Source: Haliotis asinina | Taxonomy: Eukaryota > Mollusca > Gastropoda > Lepetellida > Haliotidae | DNA length: 64,000 bases | Assembly (NCBI RefSeq): GCF_037392515.1 | Contig: NC_090281.1 | Coordinates: forward strand, 44,120,645 to 44,184,644 | Reading direction: 5' to 3' | Part shown: one piece after another, positions 1 to 17,875 of the stretch | Numbering within the stretch: the first letter of the stretch is position 1 | Layout of the letters: every line of letters begins with the position of its first letter | Notes under the pieces: generated by a model | Told to the model about the DNA's origin: nothing | Database searches by the model: none | The model's input: only the letters and a program-made list of their open reading frames with translations | Position numbers and translations under genes: made by a program

Positions 1-2220
1 GCTTTCTTGTGAGAGAGTCTTCATTCAGTATATATGTCCCCACCCTTTGAGGTGTGTTGCCTACATACAGTCTTGCAGCATCCTAATGGATCATCTGATG
101 TGTTGAAGGTGGTCTATGGTTGTTCCAGAAGATATCACAGACTCAACTCATTGCAGACAGTTTGATCATTATCCTATAGTTGAATCAACTTGGGGAGAAC
201 AGGATGAATGTTAGAGTGTCACCTTCCTGGACTGGTTGAGCTGTATCTTAAGTTGATCGGATGTAGACTAAGCAATCAGTATATCTGTACAGTCTGTCTG
301 AATTAGGGCGGTTGGAGACTGATGAAGGAGTTTGGTTCTTTAGTTTTGGTTCAACTGTATCTGATTTTGATGATACTGATTATCAATATTATCATAAATA
401 CATATTGGTGGATGTGGAAATGTTTGTACTAACATTGTTCCAGATAACAAGGAAGTGTTGACATTTTAGCAAAAAGGAGCAGTTCATAAGCAATTATTTG
501 ATTAAAAAATAAATGGTTGTGGTGGTTGGAAAAAAAATGATGGGGTTGAAATTAGTGTGTCTTGAGATTGGATTGGGGTTCGCTGCGGCACATGTGTGAG
601 ATTGTGCAGACCATCGATTTTTTTTTTATTTTCACTTTTGTTGGAAGAGTCTCATCCTTCAAGATATAATTCATGATATAATTCATGATTTGAGAATCTC
701 TAGTCCCTAGTGTGGGAGCTTGTTTCATCAGTATTCCTTGTTTCAAGGAATGTCACATTTTCTGTGATGGAATAAACAGGGGGCACTGCGGTTGTTATCT
801 TGTTTCTGAGGGAGCCTTTCTTGTACTAAATTGTTGAGGCAATAAAATAAGAAGCAAGAAAACAGTTGACTTTAAAGTAATTAAGTTTGGCCTTGTCTGC
901 ATCTTTTCTTCATCAGATTTTAAACAGATTCTTGAAGTTTCTTTTATCCTGTGGCTGATAGCTGCCTTAATAAGATAAAAATTGTTCAATTTTCTTGTAG
1001 CACCAAATATCAGTGAAAAAGAATAGGTTCCAAGTTTCTAATACCGATGAGATGCTGCTGGTTTGGCAGTGCAGTCCAGAGGTTAGTGTTCTCACTTGTC
1101 ATGCGTGGGTTTGAGTCCTCATTTTATTCTCACTCTCTTTCTCTCATTTATGTATCGGTTAATTTCGAAGATGAAAGTGGAGAAAATGTTTCCACAAAAT
1201 TATTAATTAGCAACAAACACTTACCTCACTATTGTAAAGAAATAACAGAGTGTTTTTGACTTGTCAGCACACTGAGTATCCTAATGGTTAGATCAATGGT
1301 TAGATAATGGATCCATCATTTTTGTAGACATTCACAACAATCTGCCATCATGATGATAAGGGTTACTGATGCCAGCTCTAAATATTGGCCAATGCCATCA
1401 GTTTGTAAGTGCATGGTAGTACATCCTTTTTTTCAAAACAGTCATGGATTACATGATAACTGAATGACATTGGATTGCAAATGTCAACCATCCTAAAATT
1501 GTCAATTCATTTGGGTTATTTTCTAAATTCTTTTTTTATTTCTATTTTTTGTATTGTATACACACACTTAAAATTATGGGTTTAATAGTTCAACTTGCAG
1601 CCAAAATTTTCTGACATGAAACATAGTAATTCAAATAGTTCCTCAAATGTTTACTTAAAAATGTTGTCATTGACCGTAATTGATAGAGGATGAAGATGAA
1701 TACGGAAACAGCCATTAGGGAAACGCAACCTGTAATAGGGAAAGACTTTCACTTGATATCTGTAAAACATTAGCAGACTTGACAAATAAGATGCGCCAAG
1801 CCTGATAGTCATCTGCAAGTTCCCCCTAAAAGTGAACTCTCACACTGAAAGCTCTTGTATGGAAGTGTTCCCTTGGTGATTGAGAGGCGCTGTGTGCAAG
1901 GGAAGTCTGGTATTGCCTACCTTGGTTCCCCTGTAGTGCCAGGAAGTTTGGCCAGGTGGCTGGGCATTGTTTCCTTACATTAGTCAGATTGTGATTTGAC
2001 TGTTTAACAAACACCTATAGTCAGTTAAGTGTGGGTACAGGAGACACCCTGGCTATAAAAGCACTGCTATTTTTTGTTTCTCTATGGAAAATAGTTCTTT
2101 CACGAAGATGGATTTAGAAGTGAAAACCTACATTTGTGTAGTCTGTTTAAAGTGAAAGCGTACCAATGAATTTCACTTTAAACAAAAAAGTAAATCGATT
2201 AACGTGAAATTAAGATTGTG
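1..2220. other. No gene recognised (left flank)
   Basis: I see no convincing exon on either strand. The stretch is AT-rich and non-repetitive, apart from a weak tRNA-like SINE near 1055-1135. It probably belongs to intron 1 or the 5' flank of the ZMYND19 gene whose second exon opens at 7844. I looked for the missing first exon, which should encode about 37 residues and end in phase 0 before GCC AGA. I did not find a match. Confidence 0.5.
1055..1135 (+). repeat. tRNA-like SINE fragment
   Basis: The stretch has an A-box-like 'ccagaggttagtg' followed at the usual spacing by a B-box-like 'gggtttgagtcctc', as in a tRNA-derived SINE head. It is diverged and the usual tail is not clear. It could be chance. 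Confidence 0.3.
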
Positions 2221-2578
2221 AATCCTCATAATTTTACCTTCCCAACTGAACATTTAAATCTCAGAAGTTTATATTTAGTTGAGCATAAAAGATGTTTAAC
2301 AAACGATCATAGCATAAATTTGGTATTACTGGTTTGTATCACAAGGGCATGCACATCGAAAAAATCATTGAGAACAACTAGGGTTGGTCTAAGTTAACAC
2401 TTATCACATCCCACACAAGCATTTTCTTCAATGTTTCAACTGCTGTGCTTACCCCCTTGTAATACATACCAGTGATATCGATTTGAAACTATGGTCGTCT
2501 GTTAAACAAGTTTTATTCTTAGTTGAATCAAATTCTGAGATTTAGATAATCAGTTGGCAAGGTAAAATTATGAGGATT
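2221..2578. mobile_element. Foldback element with long inverted arms (MITE-like)
   Basis: The left end starts 'aatcctcataattttacctt' at 2221. The right end, 2533-2578, is its reverse complement with few changes, ending 'aaggtaaaattatgaggatt'. The match runs inward imperfectly through about 90 bases per arm, leaving a loop of about 180 bases. There is no coding capacity. A non-autonomous DNA transposon or foldback element fits best. I could not define a target-site duplication with confidence. Its right end is almost joined to the satellite that starts at 2581. Confidence 0.6.
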
Positions 2579-2580
2579 AT

Positions 2581-3222
2581 CATATTACCCCATATGATGT
2601 ACATTAATCACAGATGTAATTAAAGTAGTTATTTACGTAAACTACATATTACCCCATATGATATACATTAATCACAGATGTAATTAAAGTAGTTATTTAC
2701 GTAAACTACATATTACCCCATATGATATACATTAATCACAGATGTAATTAAAGTAGTTATTTACGTAAACTACATATTACCCCATATGATATACATTAAT
2801 CACAGATGTAATTAAAGTAGTTATTTACGTAAACTACATATTACCCCATATGATATACATTAATCACAGATGTAATTAAAGTAGTTATTTACGTAAACTA
2901 CATATTACCCCATATGATATACATTAATCACAGATGTAATTAAAGTAGTTATTTACGTAAACTACATATTACCCCATATGATATACATTAATCACAGATG
3001 TAATTAAAGTAGTTATTTTTAAGTAAACTACATATTACCCCATATGATATACATTAATCACAGATGTAATTAAAGTAGTTATTTACGTAAACTACATATT
3101 ACCCCATATGATATACATTAATCACAGATGTAATTAAAGTAGTTATTTACGTAAACTACATATTACCCCATGTGATATACATTAATCACAGATGTAATTA
3201 AAGTAGTTATTTACGTAAACTA
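2581..3222. repeat. 64-bp tandem satellite, about 10 copies
   Basis: Successive 'gtaa' marks end at 2640, 2704 and 2768, giving a 64-base period. Copies are nearly identical; one near 3015 has 'tttttaagtaaac' in place of 'ttacgtaaac'. Each unit carries the palindrome 'ttacgtaa' and 'ccccatatga'. The low divergence suggests recent amplification or ongoing homogenisation. Confidence 0.95.
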
Positions 3223-3414
3223 TCATCAAACTGTGTGTCATTTGTTTTCCTGGTTACATTCATCTTTACGTAGTAGAGCAGACACGTCAAAAGAGCATCA
3301 CGTCAGTTAGCCCTGTGGGAGGATTCTTAATTTAGGTCACCGACTTTATTGTTTGTTTTCTGCCTTTGATTAATTGGAATTATTCTGAGAAAGTATTAGC
3401 ATCTTAGAAAAATA

Positions 3415-3582
3415 ATACAGTTTGCACTACCACCATATATATAGTGTAATAAGGCACACTTTCACCCTGAACTATTATTGTTAAAGCAAGAGGTTGCAAG
3501 CATTCTTGTGCTTTAACTATAATAGTTCAGGGTGAAAGTGTGCTTTATTACGCTATATATGTGGTTGCAGTGTAAACTGTAT
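3415..3582. mobile_element. Near-perfect hairpin MITE, about 168 bp
   Basis: The element starts 'atacagtttgcact' and ends with its near reverse complement 'agtgtaaactgtat'. The arms pair through 'ggcacactttcaccctgaac' on the left and 'gttcagggtgaaagtgtgct' on the right. They meet around a short loop near 3495-3505. It would fold into one long hairpin and has no coding capacity. It is probably a small non-autonomous DNA transposon. Confidence 0.7.
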
Positions 3583-5811
3583 TTCTCAAACAGAAGATGT
3601 CATATACTAGACAACTGGCAAGAAGACAATGTCACTCTAAAGATATACATCGCTGACTAGTTAATTATTCCATCAGCCATGTTAATCTGGTTTGCCTGTA
3701 AAAGATGCATAATTGGCCTTAAGACAAGATTATGAGGCCTTGTAGGGTTAGCCATTTACATACATGGTACAGCTTGACCAACTCGGGAAGGCTAGCGATT
3801 TTTTTCTAAGATTAAGCAAAGATATTGTAGTTCAGTCAAGGTTGTTCTGCCAGGGGGTTCGTAGAAGCAATAATGTCATAAATATTGCCAAGTCTTAGCA
3901 TCTTGGTTGTAAACCCAACCAAGATTGGAAATTCAAATTGCAAATCCACAACTAATTTTCTTAGCAGTTCTGATAAGGATTGGACGTAGATGGAACGTGC
4001 ACAGTTGGACCTGTTCAGGAAGTCCAAAATAATGGACTAATGGGTGCTTTGCTGGAATCATGTAGAATTGGAGTCCACAGGTTCTGGAATTAAATCACTT
4101 GTAGAAGATTTTTGGTTTGTGCCAAAGTTGAAATCTGATAAAATTCCATTAAAGCAATGCTGTATTGGATCTTGTTTAGACGTTGATTATTTTTGTTGCC
4201 ATTTGATTACAAGTTACTTGATATGAAATGGGTGTGGAGGATAGCTTTTGGAAAATGTTGGTTTTTAGCAATTATGGCAGTTTGTCAATCTCATGTGGCT
4301 TATGAAAAACATAGAGGTTGTAGTTTTTAGGACTAGATGAAGTAGATGGATATTTTTCCAAACATGATCATGTTTCAGTGTAAAAGCTTATAAGGCGTTC
4401 ACTTGTCGTGGTGTTGTCCCTCCATCTGACATTGATGGAATATTATCAAAAATGGCATAAACATTTTGTACCTACTTACTTAGGACTAGGGTTCATTTTG
4501 CAAGCTCAAAATATTGTTTTATACCTAATTCTGATGTGCATTTCTCTGTAGAGAGTTGCCTCCCTATTGTGATCCATATTTCACTCCCACATCTTCCATG
4601 TTTCTGATCCCTATGTCCAAAGAAAACAAATCCAAAAAAGCAAGAACACAAAAACACACAACAAAACACTCCAACAAACCCCTACCCATAGTGTTCAGTA
4701 GAGTGTACAGTTAAACCAAGGTCACCTCATTGAAAGAGAAGGCCATTTCAACATGGCATTAAACCCTACTCACTCACTAGCCCATTAACTGATGGCAGTG
4801 CACCTTTAATGAAGTTTAGCCACAGTATTGCTACAGTTGTACCAGTGCGGAAGGGTTGTGGTTGAGATTGATTAACAAAATCAGGCAACTGGTTTGTTTC
4901 ACCAGGGATTCTAGCCTGATGAGGGACAGACGACATTTCATCATGGGGTAATTTGATGTAGCTTGCATGAAGGGAGGCATGCTCCAGAAATTTTGCTGGT
5001 CAGGTTTCGGAGGTGTTACTGGATGAAGTGAAAGTAGAACCCAACCAAGGAGGTAAAATATAGTCCTCCCAATATAGATTCTTAGAAAACTAGCAGCTAA
5101 ACAGAATACAAATTTGTTGATTGATAAGTTCTGTTAGTGCTAGGAGTTGTGGATGGTACTTCAAGGACATGGTTTGCATGTATAAGTTGAACTTGACAGA
5201 TCAGAATACAGATCTCCTGTTCATTATTTACTGTATGTTGTATTGTCCACAATAAGTATGTGCATGTCACTTGTAACAGATTTGACTCTTGTTAGTGTGA
5301 TAGTTGGACTTAAATGTGGTTATTTAGATATAATAAGGAAATCATTCAGTGTATGTTAAATATCTAATTAGGAACTGTTGCTTTTTTTTCTACGCAATTT
5401 AATCTTTTCTGCAAAAGTTGTAGATATGTTTTTATGTTTTTTAGATGTAGGTTGATATTTCTATGTGAACCTACATTTTGAGAGAATGTGTTTTCGTTCT
5501 GTAGAACATTTGAGAGGATATTAGTTTCAAAACAATGGGGATCTTGTCACCATCGACTCTGTAGTTTTGTTGTAGTGTCGCAGAGAAATATCAATATTTA
5601 TTGGTTGGAGTATCAGATTACAGATGTATGAAGTTGTATGGACGAATGCTGGGTTCAGAGATTAATAACATGCAGCTCAGGCAGTATTGATCCAAGCAGT
5701 CTCCCTTGACTGCTTTTGTGGATGGATAATTTTGAAACCTAACTGTTAAACGACATACTTGCATAGGGTTCTGGTAGTTTCTTATTTTCATATCATCATG
5801 AGATCTATTTC

Positions 5812-5847
5812 ATGATGATGATAATGATGATGACGATGATGATGATG
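5812..5847. repeat. (GAT)n-type microsatellite
   Basis: This is a slightly interrupted run of GAT/ATG trinucleotides. Confidence 0.85.
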
Positions 5848-6429
5848 GCAACTTTGTTAGAAATGTTTATAAATTGTCATTAAAAATTTCAATCAACTGA
5901 ATGTCTAGTTCCTGATCTCCCAGTGAAGGTTTGTAACTATTTTGGGTTAGAACTAATTGAGAGCATATTGGATTTGGGGAAGTTCATCAGTAATCAATAA
6001 TTGGGAGGAAGAAAAGCTTTCTTTTTCTGCTTATTCGTAATGTAGGGGTGGTTTGGCATAGAAATATTTAATTCTACCAATTATTTGAGATTTTTATGGA
6101 AAAAGTCTTTTGGTAAATTTGAGTGGCATGACTTTCCTCAGTGGTTGATTTTATAGAAAAGAGACACAAACCCCCACTGCTGGTTAGAAAATTGATGAAC
6201 AGGCCTGGTTCACTATCCAGCTCAATACTATGTAACATGTAAAGATGCATCACAGAAATGATTGAAAACCAGACAATTAAGCACACATCAATCAATATAT
6301 CCTATTCTAACAGTGTCACAAGTACCAAACACTTTGTCCATATTTCTGATGTGTGCAGGAGGCATATACATGTTCCATGGGGGTGCATTTGTTGGTTTGC
6401 TGTGCCGGATGTATACAAAATTAGGTTGT

Positions 6430-6555
6430 ACACACATAGAGACAGAGACACACACAGACACAGACAGACAGACAGACACACACAGACACACACACACACA
6501 CACATGCACAGTCACACACACCGAGACACACTCACACACAGAAACACAGACATGC
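6430..6555. repeat. Compound CA / GACA microsatellite
   Basis: Runs of 'acacac' alternate with 'gacagacagaca' over about 125 bases. The translated Cys/Val or Thr/His frames across it come from the repeat. Confidence 0.9.
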
Positions 6556-7822
6556 ATGAATACTATTATGTGTCGGCTGAGTGAAATTATCTTGAACCTG
6601 TTTGGATGTGAAACCCATTTCCATTCGTCTCCAGCAGGGTGTAATTTACATGATGAATGATCCCCTTTCAACACAGCGTCACTGCTAATGTTCACCATGT
6701 TTGAGTTGGCAGGATAGGTAAAAGATAGCATTTCAATTTCCAGATATACATTTTTCATTGATTTGTACAGCCACATGTAACAGTGTCAAAAGCAAAATGA
6801 TCCAAGGTTATAGAACCACAGACATAAATATATGTTTCTTCGCCTGATGTGAATTGACAGTTGGAATACATTATGTGTAATAGTTATAAGACACTTTGGT
6901 AAAATCTAACACTGCAGCTTGAAGTTTGTATCTTCAGAGAAAGTCAGTAGCAAAATAACAACATTGACAAAAAATATTTTGTACAACTTGTCCATAATGA
7001 AATCATTTTTCCAATATTTCCCACTCCAGGAAGATTTCATCGTAATTTTGCTGTTATGAGTCATGATCAGGGAAATATTGTATACTGGAAGCATTTAGCC
7101 GCCATTATTGCAGGTGCCTGGTGGAACGGACTGCTGGGTCCCAGGTGTGGCACATTGAGGGCGTGGTGTGGCTTGCACTGAGCTCACCCATGTGTTCAAG
7201 TGACCTTAACTGGGACATATCCCTGTTTCAATGTAGACTGTCTGATAACAAGCGAAACAAGATACCCCTACACGTTTTCCTTGTTGATTACAGAATGTAC
7301 ATTTATGTTTGCATTGAAAGGACTGTTTATTTTTGTCTATATATCACTTCTCTTTTAGAAAACCCCAACACTTTCATCTTGGGCCGTTTAGGGTATAGTG
7401 GTCTTGGGATGGAGCTGATATCATATAGATTCCACTACTTTTTTCAACAAGGGTATTTCTAGTCCAAAATAAAATAATTGTTTGAAGCATGAGCTCCCAT
7501 TTCAATGTGGTAGTTTTTAAAATATCAGTGAAGAAATTTGGTTGACATTTCTGTATAATATGAGATATACATTTTATGCATTTAGGAAATTTGGATGTTT
7601 GGATGCATTTTAATATTAGCCAATTAAACCAAACATAACAATATTTTTCTCATGTTCATGTGTACTCACATGTGAGATTTCATGCTTGTCAGTCAAACAC
7701 TTTGTTCTTGACTATAAGCTGGAAGTGGTCGCCATCTTGAAATCTTGAACATTGTTTTTGTTGGAACAAACATGCTTTTAATAATAATGAACTAACAGGA
7801 ACTTATATGCTAGAGTGTATAA

Positions 7823-11475
<3,653 letters not shown>

Positions 11476-14400
11476 CTTTACCCCTCATGTCACAATTCCA
11501 TCATCTTCGCTATATTCCATTGTCATTGTGTTTCTACGTCCCATTGTACATAAACAACAACTCACCTTTTTGGTGTTTTTATAATGTAGGAGAGTGATAG
11601 TGATTTGAGAGAAAGAAATTTTTACAAAGCTGTAAGAGTTATCTCCCCTGAACTGCAAAGTCATCCCTTACAACATACACCAAAATGCTGTGTGAACCTT
11701 TAGTGCAGCATTTAGAGTGTCTGGATATTCTGATGATTATTTAATTGTAGCTATTTTTTGTCAATGTGAAGGTTGACTGTTTGTTTAGACTGATGGAATA
11801 TTTGTTGTTACAGAAAAAAGTGCATAATATCCATCACAGATGTCTGTCACTTGAAAGATTTTTAGCACTACACATTCCAAGCCGTGTCATCATGACTATG
11901 GTTAAATTGTTATAGTTTTCATTTTTGCTGTGAATGCTAGTATTTAGTTGTGAATGTAATGCTGTTGTTTCAGGCCTTTGTTTGTGAATCTCACCGACTT
12001 TTTTTAAACTAAGCAAAACCAGGATTCTATTGTGTTGATGTTTGTTGTTTATACATGTTGAAAAACCCAACAAAATCCTTGTAATAACCACAGCATTATT
12101 TTCATTTTCTTTTTTTTGTAATGTGATGCATGGAACTTAAAAGATATTACCATGGTTGCTGGTTAAGTTTAATTCTTTTTTTAATAGTTTTGTGCATTTT
12201 TGTTGAAAAATAGTTGATATTTTTGGCTTTGCTAGTTTTTCACATATGACATTCCTTTCAGTATAACCAAAGACGAGTTTTGAACATGTACAAGGTGTTT
12301 GAAGGGAGATAACTCTCAAGGCTTCAGTGTGCATAACATTTAATGACCTTGACCTGTCCGTTCCTTATACACTGAACAGACTGACTGAAATATAAATATG
12401 TATTTATCATGTATTAGATTTTTCTTGGAACAATGGGATAAACTGACTTGGAAAGGAAGGTGGTTCCCCATTTTTGTTGAGGTTTCATCACATTCAATTC
12501 ATGATATTTGATCAGGGCAGGTATTTTCATGGGTGGATCCTGGAACTTTAAAAGTGGGGGCCCCATCTCTAGCCTGCATGTAGTGTTGCTTCCAATACAA
12601 TACAACCCAGTGATGTCTATCTAGTCCAGGGAGATATTTTGTGATTTATTTGCCTGCTTCTTCTGATGTCACAAGTTTTTTTTGAACATTTTATGTTTTC
12701 ATATTTTTTTCCAACCAGGTCTTCAGTCATGTCATTTGGCCTTCAGTCAAGAGTTATGTCCCTTGTAACAATAGTTTTGTCCCTTTGTTCCATTGAAAAT
12801 ACCTTTGATTGTGCAATATATTGCTTGATGCCATAGAACTTGCATAGTTGTGAAAATGATCACTTCAATCTAGTCTTTGTCTACATCTGATCATTGTTTT
12901 GCACCATTGTCTGAGAATGGGATATTCTGCTTAAAAGGATGGATGATACCATTTTGTTATGAAGGGAAGAAGGCCTTTGCTTTAAATTGTTTGGACTGTA
13001 CCAAGTCTCAGTATCAATTGCACCAAAGGTAGGCTAAACAAGATCTCCTTTTCTCCTGGTATCTGTTTAGATATTACATTTATTGATGGTTTTTAGATAA
13101 AAAGCACAAGCTCCTTTATGAATGTTGTTAGACCTTATAAAATCAGGAAGTTAAATAGGGGGATGTAATTTTCACAACATATAAAATGGAGATAAGTGGA
13201 GACAAAAATATGAAAGTCGTCTGTAGATAATGAAAGTGTAATATGACTAGCCATCACTGCTGTATTGTTTTTTTTATCAGAATCATATAAAAATTGTTTT
13301 ACAGTTTTTTAGAAGAAAGCTCAAACATTAAATTTATGTATAAAAATGACACTTTTTGACAAAAAATCTGCTAAACAAGAGACACATGTAGCCAGTTTTC
13401 ATAAACTCTGAATTAAAATATACTAAAAACATAGAAATAAAGTTTGAAACAGTTAGGGCTTACTTCATCAGAAAGACAATCAGACTTTGATATTTATTTG
13501 TGTTTATGTGTCATTTTGACAAAAAACAGCACATACAAATCATTAGACGTCTGATGAAGAAGTTATCACTTTGTTGTGTCTCAATTCATGTTTATGAATC
13601 TCTGATTTATTATGATACATGCAGTATTTCAGAGATTACCACCTGCGAAATATTTTGTAATTCATTACCGTTAACTTTTGTTATTTTTCCAGTATTGAGT
13701 GCTAATTACACCAAGATTATTTATGTAGCAACTGTTAATCACAGCAATAAAGTATGTCTGAGTGTTTCTACGTCGGTACTTGTTCCTTGAAAGTATGTAT
13801 GTAAGTAAGTAAGTCTGCCACTTCCTTAGAGTCGCTTATCTCCACATATTGCTGTGAAACCTGTTTACAGGAGCGATCAGATGCTACTATTGTGTGTTAC
13901 TATAAATAGTTGGCAATCATGATATTAATGATCTTCAAGCCAGTTTCAGATCTTTTACTGACCCTGTAACACTTACTTACACATTTTTTGTCGTTTGCTG
14001 CCATTTGCTTACATTAACTGAATAGGTTAAATGTATTAGTGGCTAAAAAGCCTTGCTCTTACTTTCAAGTTTTGCAAGTACATATTGACTGGATCTGTCT
14101 TGTACCGTAATCAGTGTTACTTGCTCTTGGGAATTTGACATAAAGGTCATGGAGAACTGTTACTACAATGTTGCATCTACTGAAATTTCTTGTATATTTA
14201 ATTTTTGGTCAGCATATCATCACATCATTTTCTCTGTATTAATTATCCTGCTCAAAGAGGCACAAATTTCTTGACAAGGTATTGAGCGATTTTCCCCATA
14301 ACTGAGATTGAAAATTTTTTACATTTATATTTTCTGGCAGAATATTGTAGATTATTTACAGAGTGAAAGAATATGTAATACTGAGAATTTCATTATTATT

Positions 14401-15388
14401 GAAAAAGTTCTGATTCACTGACATTTGAACTAATTTCTGTCAGTTCTGCTTGTTGTCAGATGACAGGATTTAATGAGCGCATGCCAATTCTTTGTGTTCT
14501 GAGGAGCCATCCTATATGGTAGATACTGATGATCAACGAGCTGATTAAATTGGAAGATGAGAATATTAGGTATGGTTTTGTTATACAATACAGTATTAAT
14601 TAATTAAATAAATAAGTTTGAGCCGGAACTACTTTCAGTGTACCTCCATGACAATATGGTTGTTGGAACAAACTTGTGAAGGTCACTGCAAAGTACAGGA
14701 TGACCCCAAATGCTATCATTTCTAGCCATTGATTATGGTATGTGATTTTTCCAATAAATTGAAATAATGAGTCTCTGCTCATTCAACTATGGCCAGGCCT
14801 GTTGTTTTCTTGTTTTGGCAGAAATTGACCAAAATAACTTTCAAAGTTTTTGATTGGAAAAATACTAAATGTGTGAATTGTTTTATTTTATGGAGTGTAT
14901 TTTCATGACATTGCCTGCCAACTGTCACAACATTTCTTTATGAGAGTATGACACAATGATATTTTTAAAATATTCCTCCTTGACATGTTGATAAAAATAA
15001 TCTGTATTACAAGAATCATGACTGACCTGGCCTTGAGGTGGTATGCCATGATAGAGGAGGCCATATTGGAAGTGTGAATTTATGAGATCATTGAAATTTA
15101 TATTTTATGTAAATCCCTCCATTGGATAATGATCTTTTTAACATATTGTTTATTGTTCATTCCCTTGACATTGATATATTCCAGTGTTAGAGCATTTCAC
15201 AGGGTTTGCAAATATTTTAGAATCCACTGCCTAAGTTATGTTAAGACTACACAGCATGGAATCAGTAGATTCTTCTGTCAGTGTCATTCCAGTGTTTATC
15301 ATCCAATTGTCATATCAAACTCGCTAACCACTTGCCGATGTTAGTGAAGGTTCATTAGCACCATTATGACCTTATTGTGGTGTTACTA

Positions 15389-15427
<39 letters not shown>
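15389..15427. repeat. (GAT)n microsatellite
   Basis: This is an uninterrupted run of about 13 'gat' triplets. Confidence 0.95.
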
Positions 15428-15428
<1 letters not shown>

Positions 15429-17754
15429 GTTAAGGCACAGAAGTTGCAGAGGTGACCCTCATGTACTGTACATTATGAGCAGCTCTGTTGATGCAATTGA
15501 TTTATTACTAGTATTGAAAACAGCTGTTATATGATTCAGTCAGAGTCTATGGTCTTGAGAAGTCACCGGATCCAATAATGCATGTTTGTGATTTTGTTAC
15601 AGTGGTGAAATTCAATTTGTTCACACTGCTGGAAGTTTCAAAGCAAATTCTTTAAAGTGTGTGTATTTAAAAAATTCTAATAAGTCCATACAAATAACAT
15701 CAATACCATCCATATTTTTATAATTTCATAATTTGTATGACCATAATTTGCATTTCATTTGCATACTGCACCACTTAAACATTAATGCATGTGTTTTTCT
15801 AAGAAACTGGGTATGCATTTAACTGATTTGTATATTTAGAAACATGACGATGTTGACTTATAGTTTGTATGTAGTTACGTGATGTCAGACCCATGCATGA
15901 TATGTCCGTGTAATTAGCACCTGTCAGTAATGTGTCTATTTCAGGGGGAAACAGTCAGTCAGCTGGCTTATTACCACTGTTTACCTTTAACCTTGTGATA
16001 GGCAGCAATAGCTGGACATTAGTTTAATGTCCTGTAGAGACAGCTGCAAGTATGACATTGAATATTGACTTTCATTGTTTAAAAAAATAATTTATATTTC
16101 TATTTAGTTACTATTCAGTCTGTTTAGAACAAAGGTATGTTATTTTGAATAGGCTGATTTTCACTTTACTGAACAAGAGATAAAACTGTTTTTCAATAAG
16201 TTTGCAATTAACACCTCAGCTCAGAATTTGTTATAGGAGGCTGTAAGCAATAAATTGGTCCTGCCTATGCACAGATGGTCATTTCAATGAAATGTTTATG
16301 CGAGGATAACAAGAGAAGAACATAATATAATGTCCTCCGATGGTCTGCAGCTTGATAGACTGTGTCTATTTCACGTGTTCTGAAATTGACATGTTATTGA
16401 CGATGTATTCACCTCTACTCACATTCCTAACATAGCAGTTACGATTTATCTGTCTGCATTGACAGTTTGTTACTAACATTTGTTGTTTTCTAATTATTTC
16501 ATTATCAAAGTATGGGCTTTGAACACATGGCATAACACTCACATGAGAGAAAATGTATATCAAATCTTGGGGTCTGCAACTTGGGTTGTCTGTGTAAAAA
16601 CCCAAAGATTGCCATGGCAGTAACAAAGTATGGCTTCAGTCATTTCGCAAAAATACATGTTGTATTAGTCCACGCTGTCGTGTCTCGAAGCCTGATACAT
16701 TCCAAATTGTCATGATCTGAAGAAAATAGGATTTTGATGATGTTCTCTGTATTTCGCAAGAAATTAAGAAACGGTAAAACACTGTGCAAGTGCATGAGAA
16801 TATATACAGTGTAAGCTGTCAAACCTGGCATAAAATCTCAGTCCCATTCGTGACTTATACATTTATCATCAGCTCCACAATCCAGCAAATTTTCTAAACT
16901 GGATTATTTATTCAGTCCCAATGAGTGCCGGTTTAGACAGCTTGCACTGTATGCATGAGTAACAGATTTCCCCATAACTCAACCTTCTTGTGTGTGCACA
17001 ACATGGGCATATTGAATTGTAAAATAATTATTTCGCCATCTGAATACATCTGAACCATAAAATCTTTTCTTATTTCTTGAATTCTGCATATATTTGTCTG
17101 AATAAGGACCATTCTCTGAGGTTGTAGTTTAATTGTTATATTTCATTGGAGTGTTATGCCGATGATGATACCAGCGGTAGCCATGTTGATAGTTGTCCAT
17201 TCTATGTTTGTGTTGATTTTGGAGTAGTTTTACAGTATTTATTATTTATTTTCACTATGAATATATATTTACCTAATACAACATTTAGGTGTGCTGCTAG
17301 TCTACTCCTCTTGGTCGTGTGAAAGACCTAGATCGTGAGTGTAAGTTTGGTTTGGAAATAGCTAACAGTTTCATGTGTGCAAGGGACAATGATTCTGTAC
17401 ATGTTTTTTTCACATTTGTCAGTTTTGGTGCTGGAGAAAAACTCATCACTGAATAAGAGAATTCTTGAATTTGAGACAAGAACTTACAATTTTGTCCTGG
17501 ATTTGTAGTTAAATTTTGATGAAACAGGCTCTGAGATTTTTAATTAATTGATAATAATGTGACTTTATTAAAACTAGGGAATCAAGACTTTCAGATTTTA
17601 AATAGTTTTCAGTCATTTGAATGATGATAGGTCCCGCAACATATTTAAACATTTAAACAGTTTAGGAAATTATGTGTCATGTTTCCTTAAAACATTTAAA
17701 TAATTGAGTCTGGACCAGACAATCAAGTGAACAACAGCATGAGAATTGATCTTC

Positions 17755-17875
17755 ATAATTGGGACACGATGACATGTGTCAACCAAGTCAACCTCTCAAT
17801 TCCGTTAGTCATGTATGGCAAGCATGGGTTACTGAAGACTGGTTGTAACCTGGATCTTCACGGGATCAGGTACAC
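17755..17875 (+). repeat. Dispersed repeat fragment ('acatgtgtcaaccaagtca')
   Basis: It shares 'gatgacatgtgtcaa', 'caagc(a/g)tgggtt', a 'gaaga' block and 'cggatcttc(a/t)cggg' with the copy at about 28795-28905. A reversed copy lies near 8255-8400 and a short piece at 35575-35600. It is probably part of a SINE or other short interspersed family. Confidence 0.6.

Noticed and set aside
2581-3222. CRISPR-like array
   Set aside because: The 64-base units are continuous head-to-tail copies without variable spacers, in an animal genome.
6258-6776. Cys/Val-rich and Thr/His-rich proteins at 6.3-6.8 kb
   Set aside because: They come from the CA/GACA microsatellite. There are no splice context and no domain.
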